Assembly (NCBI GenBank): GCA_028532985.1
Contig: JANCIK010000002.1
Span: 2,418,001-2,482,000, forward strand
DNA: 64,000 bases
Reading direction: 5' to 3'
Origin: Stropharia rugosoannulata
Taxonomy: Eukaryota; Basidiomycota; Agaricomycetes; Agaricales; Strophariaceae
The notes beneath the pieces are model-generated. The model did not search any database. It saw only the letters and a program-made list of their open reading frames with translations, and was not told the DNA's origin. Below, in pieces: positions 1 through 10,587 of the stretch (position 1 is the stretch's first letter; each line of letters opens with the position of its first letter). The translations under genes were made by a program, and so were the position numbers.

Positions 1-644
1 TTGCTCAGGCCCTATAACATGTACAATTCCTAGGGGTTCCCAGTGTATTAGGATATAAGACTAGCAGGGGAGTATGTTGTTGCATACCTTGACGTCGATC
101 CTTCATACCGAAGTATGTCAGCCCGAATTCCTTCACATTTTCCTCCAAAGCGGCGCACTGGGCCCGCGAATCCGGCTCCGCGATAAAAGTATCGACGGAA
201 ACGAAGTTCTTGCGAGATACAGTGCTATGGAAGCTGAGTTACAGAGAATAATACTAAGTGAAAGAGGACATACGGAACATTGTGATCGACTGTGGCTAGG
301 GTACAGTCTGGGCGACGAACAGGACGCTTTGCGGTGCGTCTGCATCAAAGATCAGAATCATCCGCAATAAATTGGTATAGATACTCACAGGCCTTCAAAT
401 GCTTGCGGGCTGGTAACTTCATGGACAAGATGACTGGAATAGCATCAGACTGATGATTTGCTTGCAGCAGTATTAATTGCGTACCGGTCGATGTATACCA
501 GGGCTAACCCATCTTCTTTAACATCACTTTCAGGGAGAGTGTCAGGCAAAAGCCGGTCGCGGGAATATGATAGTTCGCTCACACGACGTGATCATCCCAA
601 ATTTTGTCGTATAGAGTACGAGGAGATGTAACGGCGACTGGCAT
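1..644 (-). CDS. LEU1: 3-isopropylmalate dehydratase (leucine biosynthesis), 5' part, runs off left edge
   Basis: Isomerises 2- to 3-isopropylmalate in leucine synthesis using a 4Fe-4S cluster. Six exons were read on the minus strand: 644-583, 526-485, 433-389, 339-274, 233-88 and 29-1. They total 390 nt, exactly 130 codons in frame. The product starts MPVAVTSPRTLYDKIWDDHV and continues with family hallmarks: [20 protein letters not shown], then KRPVRRPDCTLATVDHNVP, DSRAQCAALEENVKEFGLTY, and GIVHVIGPEQ at the edge. These are the N-terminal signatures of aconitase-family LeuC/LEU1. All introns are GT-AG and 45-60 nt. The [4Fe-4S] cysteines and the rest of the enzyme lie outside the window. No long open frame marks the gene because its exons are small. 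Homo-aconitase or aconitase is a less likely alternative, given the DHNVP and GPEQ context. Confidence 0.95.
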
Positions 645-1371
645 GATGATAGTGGGAAAGGATGGTCAATGGAAATTTGTAGAAACGCAAGCCAAAAGCT
701 GGAACGTCCTCGTCCTTTAAATGAGCCGATCCACTGGCATATAGTTCGGCCGATCGAGGTAATGGACTACTTTGTCAATGACATAAGTCGGTACCAAGCT
801 CCGACAGCCAATCACGCCGTCCATTTCTGTCACCCAGTCTATAAATGGCCCATCCTCTCATCCGACCCCGAACCGACCTGCTCTATTCGCATCTCCACCA
901 CTAATACTACTGTTTCCCCAGGCAACCTCTCATTAATCGCTGTACTTTCTTGCACGCAAGCAGAGACCACAACTAACTACACAAATACTTGCAAATAGTA
1001 ACACCAACCACCGTTAATCAGTCTCGAATCAATGGGAAAGTAATGCCGTCATCAACGCCTAAATTTAAAGAGGACTATGCATGGCTATATCTGGCTTATA
1101 TGTGCACTCAATGTGCACTTCATGGGTGCCAGCATTCAATAACCACAATAACCATTAGGTAACGACATGTCAGTGGTGGAAATATGCTATCGGCTGTGAA
1201 TAACCTGGTAGTTGCAATTTTTAAATGTTTTATTATTAAAAGAATGACTGGGACATGATAATGCGAGCTATAGTAGATCGTGTAATTACAGTGACCGTGT
1301 TGGATACAAAACGAAATACAAGGACAGATGAAAAAAAAAACTAAAGAAAAAAATAACCAAAGTAATGCGTA
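645..1371. other. intergenic: LEU1 upstream region and 3' flank of the next gene
   Basis: This gap lies between the LEU1 start (minus) and the stop of the unknown minus-strand gene. It should contain the LEU1 promoter. A 109-codon plus-strand open frame at 669-998 has no recognisable domain and no splice context. I found no exact CCG-N4-CGG Leu3-type site. An A-rich tract lies near 1330-1360, close to the 3' end of the neighbouring gene. Confidence 0.6.
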
Positions 1372-2781
1372 CTAGATACGTTTCCATTCCACGAGGGCTT
1401 TGTCCGTGTCCGAAAGAAGGTCAAGGATGATCTGTGGATAGACGAGTGGTTGTGCACTTAGGAGATTGTTTTGTTCACGGGCGAGATTAGACCGCTTCAG
1501 CTCCCCAGAAAGTTTACGAATGCGGAGACTATGAGAAGAAGACTTATGCCTCAAATGCTGAACGGCATGCGAGGTTGTCGGTAATAGGTCTATACTTCCA
1601 ATTATTGGATATTCCCTATTGGTAAACGTTAGATGGGTCTTATGATAACTGCTGATATTATCGGAAGACCTTCGACACAATCCAGAGTCGGGATTAAGGC
1701 GCCCGACATCGGCTTTCGACTTCGCCCCTGCTGAAGATACCGATAACGCTTGTATATTGGTGTACGTTATCTCCTGAGAGTCGCTCGATGACTCGGAGCC
1801 CACTTCGAGAGTTGGTTCATCAAAGCAAAAGGTCGAAGAGTAGATGGCATGTCTTTTCTTCAACCTTGCCTCTGTAGCATCAGAATCGTAAGCATCGAGC
1901 AGTGCATAATACGATTCATCATCAACGTCTAGGTCCTCCATACGACAGTTAAGAAGGGTGGCATCCGACAATGTCCTCGACCGAACTTTCGGCTTTGGCG
2001 TCCCGACAAGCAATGGCATTACAGGGGGGTGAACGTGACCAGTGCTGGCAGATCTGTGGTAATTTCTTTCAGAACGTGTTCTGATTTGTAAAGAGCGTGA
2101 TATCTTGTGGTTGAGCGGAAACTCCGAGTGCACGAGCTTCTGTATAGGCGCGGGGGAGGAGGCATCAGCTCCGGAAGAAGTAGCAGACGTCCGCCTCCCA
2201 GGTTGATTAACGTCTACCAGTGCAAGGGGTGTTGCGCATTCCCCCGAGTGAAGATGCAAAATAGCAGCAGACAAAACGCACGGATCTCCTTTATCAATAT
2301 CCAAGGTGGGCTCATCGCAGCTAGTAGTGGTCTCATTCGCACATAGTTCTAGAGATGACTTCACCGGAAGGATACTAGGCTGTGATCTAGACTTGTAATC
2401 CACTCTAAGCTTAGGACGAGGCTGCCATATAGTTTTATGCTTTGGCGGGGTGGAAATAGTCGGTCGCGATGCATTTTCCCGGTGATTCGCGCTAGAAGTT
2501 TCCAGTTTACTGACCTCGCGAAGGGGAACGACCTGAAATCGGTGAGGATTTTCATTCCGAATAGCAACCCGAGTTTGCATAGTCATGATAGCATGATCGA
2601 AAACACCGTCTATATTGCAAGAGCCTGGAGGAACGTTCTCTTTCCGACCTTCACCAGAAGCAACGAAAGAAGGCTGACTTAAAAGCGAAGGCCCTCGAAA
2701 ATTATTAGACAAGGAACCAGGTAGCCCATAATAAGCATCGGAAGAGTCATGTTTAATCCAAGCGCAGGGTTCACGAAGCAT
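1372..2781 (-). CDS. uncharacterised low-complexity protein with a KEN box
   Basis: A single 469-codon frame whose family I do not recognise. It is rich in Ser, Thr, Pro and Arg and looks mostly disordered. Visible short motifs are a KEN box in GRKENVPPG (K47-E48-N49, followed by prolines), several RxxL sequences, an acidic patch (EDLDVDDESYYALLDAYDSD) near the middle, and a C-terminal hydrophobic stretch before VEWKRI. KEN plus RxxL motifs are typical of APC/C substrates, so a cell-cycle-regulated protein is one possibility, but that is inference. The start was chosen as the first ATG of the frame. It is divergent from MED10, with 161 nt between the two ATGs. The long uninterrupted frame with little competing structure argues that it is real. 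Confidence 0.65.
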   Translation of the reverse strand: MLREPCAWIKHDSSDAYYGLPGSLSNNFRGPSLLSQPSFVASGEGRKENVPPGSCNIDGVFDHAIMTMQTRVAIRNENPHRFQVVPLREVSKLETSSANHRENASRPTISTPPKHKTIWQPRPKLRVDYKSRSQPSILPVKSSLELCANETTTSCDEPTLDIDKGDPCVLSAAILHLHSGECATPLALVDVNQPGRRTSATSSGADASSPAPIQKLVHSEFPLNHKISRSLQIRTRSERNYHRSASTGHVHPPVMPLLVGTPKPKVRSRTLSDATLLNCRMEDLDVDDESYYALLDAYDSDATEARLKKRHAIYSSTFCFDEPTLEVGSESSSDSQEITYTNIQALSVSSAGAKSKADVGRLNPDSGLCRRSSDNISSYHKTHLTFTNREYPIIGSIDLLPTTSHAVQHLRHKSSSHSLRIRKLSGELKRSNLAREQNNLLSAQPLVYPQIILDLLSDTDKALVEWKRI

Positions 2782-2942
2782 TCTCAGGCGTCAAGAAAAG
2801 AACAAGGTGGAAGCCGGACTAGTGACAATTGGAGGACCAAGGAGATAGACTATAAGGATGATTGAATCGGTTGGCTGACTGAAAAGATGCAATCTCCGAC
2901 AAACAGAGGCACATAAGCAATCACGACAGTCAGTCTTATGTC

Positions 2943-3538
2943 ATGCCTCCTCCATCCACACCACATTCACAGCCAGCGCCGGACTCGCCACGCTCTTCGC
3001 AGTCGCCTGCACCACATGGTCTGCAAGGAGACTTGGAACTTGAACTGTTTGGGCTTGCCAATGCCCTCTACAACTTGGGAACAACGGTAGTCAATGATTC
3101 CACCAAGGAGCGAGATAAGTTAGGCGGAGGGAAGCCAGTAGGGCTCCGAGTGTACGTTATTTATTATGACGTCGGCTTCCCCAGATACTCAAGTGGTATA
3201 CAGAAATGAGGTGGTTGGCCATCTTGCCACCATTGATGATATGGCTCAACATATCTCGACCATGATTCCCATGCAAGTGTTGGCTGATATCGACGGCTCG
3301 AAAAATCCCATGCAGTTAACCAAGGAGCGCTTGGAGAGAGCAGCTACCGAGAATCAGTTCATGAATGGCAAGATTGCGGCTTTGCAGGTATACTGGACTT
3401 AAACCTAACGATGTTTCAACGACTAATCACACCGAGCAGTCATACCGACAACTATTAGATGAAGCCATCGCCCAAAACTTTCCTGAAATCAACCCGAATA
3501 CCGCTGATCAGGTGGTAAAAGTCGATGTATCCGACTAA
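2943..3538 (+). CDS. MED10: Mediator complex subunit 10
   Basis: Middle-module subunit of the Mediator coactivator of RNA polymerase II, acting in the nucleus. Three exons (2943-3151, 3204-3387, 3440-3538) sum to 492 nt, 163 residues. A Ser/Pro-rich leader of about 30 residues precedes the Med10 domain. Family landmarks are ELFGLANALYNLGTTVVN (helix 1), NEVVGHLATIDDMAQHI, IPMQVLADIDGSKNPMQLT with the invariant 'DxGxNP'-like turn, ENQFMNGKIAALQ, and YRQLLDEAIAQNFPEI. The second intron sits exactly after the GKIAALQ helix. Intron 1 (3152-3203) uses GTACGT and intron 2 (3388-3439) GTATAC. The length fits fungal Med10/Nut2. It is divergent from the KEN-box gene and co-oriented with SEC12. Confidence 0.93.
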
Positions 3539-4250
3539 GTCCACTGTGTTCTCCCGATGTTTGCTGCATTACCGAGCAACAGACTTCTTGATTGGACTCT
3601 CGTTCTTCTCGCTCAATTCGCGTACACGGCGCGGCTACCGAATTGGCATTCTGCAGCAGTGCTTCAGGTCCTTAACCATGCGAGGCCAGTTTTTGTCTTT
3701 ATCTGGAACAACGAGTATCCCGATTTCCATGAGGTTGCCCAGGCCCCGACGGTCCATTCTAAGTTCATTCGCTGTCGTCTGTGGAGGTCAAGTCTTTTGT
3801 ACATGTTCTATAACGAGCAACCAGACTTTACCTTATAATCTTAAATTACATGAATGTGTATGGATATGCGATAAGACGGCGTGTGTTACATAGCTAATGA
3901 CATGGACGTTTCTTGAGTGCAGTGCAGCGTGCTTGTGCTTGCTAGGCTTCTCTTCTAACACGACAGTAAAGACATATTTTTTTCGGCCCTGCGTGCGTAC
4001 TAGCGTACTATCAAGTCTTCTGGCACGCAAAGGGCGCTTCATACTTGCATTCTTAAAATTAACTCAATGGCGAACCAACGACCTCCAACAGCGTGCGGCG
4101 CGCGCTTGCGTTGTTAACGTGAGGATCATGTGATCGACAAGTATTCATTGCGACTGTGCCGCGACACTTGGCTAACGTTGAACCTGACAATTGAAACTAC
4201 TAGTATTCTTTCCGCAACAGCAACTTGTATTTTACTATTACCTGACCATT
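3539..4250. other. gap between MED10 and SEC12
   Basis: About 700 nt holding the MED10 3' flank and the SEC12 upstream region. A 93-codon plus-strand frame at 3557-3838 (starts MFAALPSNRLLDW, 18 nt after the MED10 stop) has protein-like composition with several Trp and Phe. It overlaps another open frame and matches no family I know, so I do not call it a gene. Nothing else is recognised. Confidence 0.4.
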
Positions 4251-6008
4251 ATGCGACCCCGACATGAACCTCATCCACTTCCTTCCTTTCCTGTATACTC
4301 TTCGGCATTTTTATCCCCTAACCAACTGGTCCTAGGGGGTGGGGGTGGTGCGTCGTATAGCGGCATTAAGAATAAGTTGGTATGTCGCAATTCCTCATCT
4401 TGTTGACTATATTCTGACCGTTTAATTTAGAGGCTGTACGATATCGATGAAAAGCTAGCCATTGAGCTGAAAGACGAGTTTGAACTGGAAAGAGGAGAGG
4501 ACGCACCCATGAGCATGGCAGCCGACATTAATGCACGTACAGTTCGCATGGTTGTGCTCATTTCATTTACCATATCCAACAGGGAACTAGCGTGGTGTGT
4601 GGGATAAATAGCGTCTTGGAAAAGCTGGAGAAGAAAGAGAACGAAAACTGTCGCACCTTCAGTATTGCAGACAAGAAGTGAGCGGCTAATCTCAAGTATA
4701 GTGGTTGAGGCATCCAATATTCATGTTATATAGGATAAATCTACTTCAGACTCGAGGAACATTAACCGAAGGCGACCTGGAAGACTATCAGGTATAGTAA
4801 ATAGCTTTACACTCTAGCAACTTCGTTAATGAGCAACAGAAAGTCACAGTTTTGTCTCAAGACGGCTCTGTCGTGGCAGTTGCAGGGTCTCATGATGTAT
4901 GTCTCAATCACATGTTATACTCGTTAACTTTTAAAAAAATAGTCTATGTACAGTTCACTTTGCTTTCCTATCCCTCTCTCCAACCGATATCTGAATCAAT
5001 ACACACTGAGAAGGAAATATACGACATTACATTCTCAGACAAACAGGTATGGTTCTTTGTTACTTATTTCACCCTAGCTAAATCAAATGTCACCTAGGTC
5101 GTTGTCGCTACAACCCACAGTTTGCTTGTGTACCTATTACCTAGCCATGAAACGTCTCCATCAGCCTCTTCCATCTCCCCTAAAAAGTCAAATAAGAAAT
5201 CCAAGAATAGTCAAATTTGGTCTTCGGACAAACCTTCAAAATTGACACTGGAACACACAGTCGAACTGCCGTCTTTAACAGGAGAAGGTAGCACCTTCCG
5301 GGCTGCACGGTGAGATACCAGTTATGCCGACTTCGCTGCTGCTGCTCACATGTTTCTGCACAGATTTCATCCACTGAGCTCTGATATTTTATATACTGTT
5401 GTAAACACCATTCCGCCTCGTTCCAATAAATCCAAAGGCCCAGCACGAAAAGCTTTCGTATTGAAATGGGCCACGTCGACATGGACAGTGGACAAGTCAA
5501 GAAAAGTAGGCGATCGGGGAATTACTTGCGTGGACGTGAGGTACATTTGTTCGCTTACTTCTGATGCAACTCTTTTCAATTCTGTGATATAGTCCGGACG
5601 GTCGATTTTTGGGATACGGGTCTTCTGACCTATCAATAGGGGTGCTAGATACCAAGACTCTGAGTGTATGTCTTGACAACTTTCTTCTTGCTTGCTTTAA
5701 TTAATCGGAAAATTATAGCCTTTGATTACCATACTGAAGTCACACGAGTTTCCACCGACAACAATTAAATTCAACACCTCTACGACACTACTCGTTTCCG
5801 GCAGCGCTGACAATTCCATTCGAATTGTTAGTATACCGGGTGTCCTGGGTGGTTCATGTAAGTGCCCTCTGTTAGCTTAACGAAATATTTGACCGACCGT
5901 CTGCTCGTAGCTTGGACACTGATTATCTTGTTCCTGATCACTCTCCTCGTTCTGCTGCTAGCAATCGGCGCTAAACAAAACAACGGGTTCCATGCTCTGA
6001 ATTGGTGA
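4251..6008 (+). CDS. SEC12: Sec12-like guanine nucleotide exchange factor for Sar1, ER membrane
   Basis: Loads Sar1 with GTP at the ER to start COPII coat assembly. Many small exons. Exon 1 (4251-4379) carries the diagnostic Sec12 N-terminal motif LVLGGGGGASYSGIKNKL. It is followed by DEKLAIELKDEFELERGEDAP and seven-bladed WD-like segments such as VVCGINSVLEKLEKK, VTVLSQDGSVVAVAGSHD, SPDGRFLGYGSSDLSIGVLD and TTLLVSGSADNSIRIVSI. The last exon encodes a single membrane helix (WTLIILFLITLLVLLLAIGA) and a very short luminal tail ending FHALNW at 6008. A lysine- and serine-rich insert (about 5165-5225) looks like an extra loop in the propeller. I chose the ATG at 4251; an in-frame ATG at 4191 would add 20 residues. 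The exon 2-3 joint near 4540-4590 could not be fixed with a canonical donor. Confidence 0.88.
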
Positions 6009-8000
6009 AAGCGGCCTGTATCTCTCGCCAGGTCACAGGTGTACTTTGGAGTGCTAGAAGTTAGGGTCCTGACATGGGAAGTATCTTACTTATAGACCAG
6101 TTGTATTATAGAATGGTCGATTAATTTGGCCACTGGACGGCCAGTAGTTTCATCGATCAGAGCTATGGAAGCCACCGCAAGACTCGCAAAATATGTGCCT
6201 CATCCACGACTGAGTTTCTCAGCGTTGTCGTTTGGAAAAAACTGATCTTGGTAGAACATTTTGTTCAGATGACTAGCCGTCAGTACGTCCTTGTCCACTC
6301 TGCGTATCAGCCTTACCTCTGGACCTCTGAAGCTTAACAATTCCCACTCCACAACAACTGCCAGTAACTATTTCCGGTCTACTCGATGTTGATCATGGGG
6401 ATAGCATTTCCTCTATAAGCCAATTAGCCTTATGGGTACCAACGACCAGCACGGAACGGAGCCTGTAGCAGGCAGTTGCATCCCTGGCTAACCCAAGACG
6501 GATCTATGCCTCGCATGCCAATGCCTCGTATATCAGCTCCAGGCCTACTGGAGAACGGTATCGATCATCTATAGCTCCGTTTTTGATTCAGACTCTGGCA
6601 GCCCACTCTCCCGCCGCCCGCTCCCTGTTTCGATTTCATGTTAATTTTAACGGGGACACTGCCAGATAACGGCAGCTCTCAGCTCAGGCGATCACACCTT
6701 ATCTGTAGTGGATGTATCACGAAGCTGTTCCGTTTGTGCAGAAATTAAATGTGTTCGCAGGCCCGTGGGTGCGCTCCCGGACGCGCGGCGGAGCGCAACA
6801 TCGTGAAGCAATCAACAGGATCTTGCTCCTCCTGCCTCCTGGTGCTTGATGCGGTCTCGTCCAGGCACGTACAGTCAAAACTACTTGGGCAGTACTGATA
6901 GATTATTTTGACGTGATTACTCAGGAGCGACTGAGATGGCGCGCCCCTTTGCTAAAGAAGTTTTTGTGACACCCCCACCTTCGCGATACCATATGTTATG
7001 CTACGTAAGTAATGGAAGGCGCTCTCGAAAACCTAGTTGATGGTATGCATATTTTATTACTTACGGTATGGGGTAGCCTCTGCGAAGTCCGAATTAGACG
7101 TACGTTAATGCCTGACTTCACGGTACGCGTACTCACTACGCATGTGATTTACTTTCAGACTAGGCGTCAAATCCATGTCAGCTCTGAATCGTTGAGTAAC
7201 AATGGACAGCCGCTAACGGCTAACATATATTCCTTGTAATCCATATTCTTATTCTGCTTTTTCTGTTTCACCTGGACCTGTTATCGACAGATGGGTCGCA
7301 CTGGCTGTGTATGAGCGACGGTATCTGAAGTACTCGGGCCAAGCGCCTGGTATTCTACGCTATTGCTCCCAAACGGCGCATCGTATCATTGCTTGTGCGT
7401 TGCGTCGCGGGAGCGTTTTGTCATGCTATGCTTCTACTCTTTTTCTCATAATTAGCTCATCAAATGAGCACTAACAGTCCAGATAAAATTATGATGCACA
7501 GGATTTTCAAGGATCTTCATCATCTTCCAATCATTATCAATATTTGATACACGGTACATACGGTAAAAAAAGGTTACCCCGACTGGCCTCTGAATCGCCG
7601 CGCGGCGGCACTGCAAGGTACTGGAAGCCAAACTGGACAATCACCCCATCTTGTCTCATCTAGAGCGTGGCGCGTATCGCGCCGTGTATACTTACACACT
7701 GTTGCATTTACAGGTCATATCATTACTGGATGTATGTTATATTTTTGCGGACTGAATTGCACCAAAGTGCACCTGTGCCATCCTGCGTCCCGGCGTGCGA
7801 CTTGTCGGGGGCTTCGATTCCGCGCGTGCTGTGGAGCAGGGGAGCCTGACTTGTCTGTTTCTCAGGAAAGGAGGAATGGAAACGGAATGGTTGCTTATGG
7901 CTGAGTCAGTCGCCCAGAGCGAGAGCGTTCTACCGTCCATTCCATCGAGAAACATTCCAGGTCATCTGTGCAGCCCACACATACAATTTACACAAGTACG
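6009..8000. other. gene-poor stretch, left part
   Basis: No frame here shows family motifs or a believable exon chain. Short open frames (7012-7239 plus, 7452-7640 minus, 7667-7849 plus) have no recognisable domain. Base composition looks mixed, with no long repeat or transposon ends that I could find. The first 100 nt are presumably the SEC12 3' flank. It could be degenerate sequence or a non-coding RNA locus; the sequence alone does not decide. Confidence 0.5.
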
Positions 8001-9700
8001 TGCTTTCTGATTTCTCCCAGCCCGTGGTGAGTAATTCAAAATGATGTGCAGCGCGACGTCGGGAGGCGGCCGGTGATTTAATTAAGTGCTGCCGGCCTGT
8101 AAGATTCAGTGCGAGTGGGCATGGGCATGGGTACGCATTAGTCGATTATGTATAAATGTGCGTGTCACTGAGATAATTATGTTCCAGGGAAATGAATGCA
8201 CGTATGATACTATGTATGCAACATTACCGACCTCCACAGGTGGACGGAATGCAATGCAATTAACCCGTACCAGTTATTGCGTTCTGCCATCGAATTCCAC
8301 GCGATGGCGTTTTTCCAGAGTTTTCCCTCGCGCGTCTCCACAGGCCGCACTGGCGCGTGCAGCCCTGACGCGGACGCGGGAGCCCATGTATCGGGCGCAA
8401 TAAACACGTCCCTGCGGCCCCGCATCTGCCACTCCCAGCCAACCAGCCGCCCACGCAGGCTCACGCTCGTCGAGCCAATCGCTGGCGGCGAATAAGCTTT
8501 AGGACAGCGCACGGGGTGAGCGGGGCTTGGCGGTGCGATTGCTATGGACAGACTGAGGACTTGACGACGCCGTGTGGATCTGGTGGCGCACTCCCGCCGC
8601 ACCGCTGGGAGCGCAGTGTACCACATACACTCGTATACCACGGCGGCATCGGACAGCGCGCGCGCGTCGCCGACTCGACGACGGACAGGGTCTCCGCCGC
8701 ACACCTAGGCGCCCGCCGGGGCGCTTCGCCGGTCCCACATCACTCGTACATAGTACACGCCCACGTCCACGATCGATCGCGCACTGCCCATACACAGCAG
8801 ACGGGGGACGGTCCTGCGCGGCCCTATGTAGCACACACTCTATCTGAAGGCGCCTGACACGGTGACTGGCGCCGGGGCCGTGCACGCGCATGGACATATG
8901 CGGACTAGATCCGCTGCCTGAGCTGTCTATCTGTCTGAGGTGTTTCACACTTTCACTGCGGTGTCACTTCTACATACGCATTGGGCAGTGATATCGACTC
9001 ATTGGGCGTGATATCGGGCAGTGATGTGTGAGTGCAAGTTATTCTCATACAGTGATGAGTGCTGTGACGGTACTACTACTATGTATACCCTAAGTACAAT
9101 GTACCCCAATAACCATGATACACCGGCCGAAGGCACCGTGCACATTCATTCTTGCACAAAGTTACGCCGGGCCCGTCTATTAGCCTCGTCACCCTCGCAA
9201 TTGTGATTTAAGCTTCGGAGATGGGGTATGCAAATTGCACACACATACAGCCACTAGCCACTGGTGTAATTGACCGCAGTGCTTCCCCGGGCAAACAGGT
9301 GTATGCCCTCGATTTAATTTCGCACAGCGCAATGTGCTGCAACTCGATCGCTTTGCAGGCCTGACCTACAGACAGACCAGTATTCGCGGTGTTCAAATAA
9401 ATCGCGGAGGGCGCGCAGCTAGTACATAGAGGGACCAGGGACCAGGGCCGCCACCCAAGAGCCCGCCCGGCTCGAGATCGGAAAGCCTGAGTGGACAGGC
9501 AGACAGGCGCGAAGCCCGGATGCGAGTGCCACGCACACGGACACGCGCGCCAGGGCCGGGCGGGGTGTCCACTGCCATGACGGCACCGTCGAATACTCCA
9601 GAAACTCAGTCCCATTCGGTGCAAGCCCGACAGCCGCAGCTGCACGGAACTCAATCACACAGGGACGGGGCGGGGATAAGTTTATACTTACATAACGTTA
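8001..9700. other. gene-poor stretch, GC- and CpG-rich core
   Basis: This part is clearly richer in G, C and CpG than its flanks. That is why long overlapping open frames occur here on both strands (for example 8210-8704 and 8499-8948 minus, 8516-8857 plus). None has domain motifs or consistent codon structure, so I treat them as chance frames. A degenerate tandem repeat with a unit of about 20 nt (cattgggcAgtgatatcg type) lies at 8979-9029. A short GGGACCA tandem occurs near 9430. Confidence 0.5.
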
Positions 9701-10587
9701 TTAGTGAGTAATAGAGTTAGTTATCGTTACGCGTAAGAGGAAATATATGTGTGTAATTAGTAAGTAAGAGAGTAGTAGGTACTTTTCCGCCCGCCTCGAC
9801 GCCTCTTCGAAGGTGGTGCAGAACATTATCGCATACATATATATACATACAAGCAGGATTATATACATAGATAGGCGCGGCGGATCGCGAGACAGCAGAT
9901 TCGAGCGCGGGGCTCGTCTGGCCTCGCCCAAGGTCGTGTGTCCAAGTTGGTATATAATACAAAGATAGAAGGACCCAAGAGCCCGGGTCCAATTGATCGA
10001 TTGATGATCAAGTCATATTGTCACTGCATGACTTGACACAGACAATCTCCAGTAATTCGCATCTGCAGGAGGCTGAGCCGAGGGGGATGCAAACAAGGAG
10101 GGGCACAGACAGATGCGGCTGATGCGTTTTTACTTGTTTTATTCCTTGTATGTATACGTAGCAGAGCATGGAAGAAAAGAGAAAGAATAAACAAGCAGAT
10201 GGAGCGAGAGAAACTAGTACACAAACAAGAGAAGAAGCACGCCCAAATTCGCAGCGAATTGCCGTTACACGTGCCCATGGGATTATGATAATAAAAAAGC
10301 GGGTGGCAGGGGCAAAACGTGTATAGTCCCAACGCAAGAAAACAAACAGGACAGTAGTCCATAATCGAATGCCCAAAAAGAGAACCTATGCATAGAGGGA
10401 GGGGGTCTGTACACATCGCAAAGAGATGCAGATAAGATGAGGGTGCGGGATGGAATGGATGCGTGGGTGAATAATATAGGGGTACAGATGTTTTGTGCTT
10501 TCGTGTCGGTGTCGTCGCATGCGTACATGCCGATAGCCAGTACTCGGCGGGAAGATGAGAGAAATTTTTTGGGGGGTGCGGATGTGA
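9701..10587. other. 3' flank of the bZIP gene with several inverted repeats
   Basis: This is downstream of the minus-strand bZIP gene and probably includes its 3' UTR. Two hairpins are visible: GGACCC...GGGTCC at 9971-9990 (6-bp arms), and TCAAGTCAT...ATGACTTGA at 10008-10036 (9-bp arms, 11-nt loop). An AT-rich microsatellite-like patch (atatatatacatac) is near 9835-9850. No coding region is supported. Confidence 0.45.

Noticed and set aside
3557..3838. 93-codon frame after MED10
   Set aside because: Protein-like composition, but it overlaps another long frame, has no family resemblance and no splice or promoter context.
8210..8948. Long overlapping frames on both strands (up to 164 codons)
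   Set aside because: All lie in the CpG-rich core, where stops are rare by composition; no motif or exon structure supports them.
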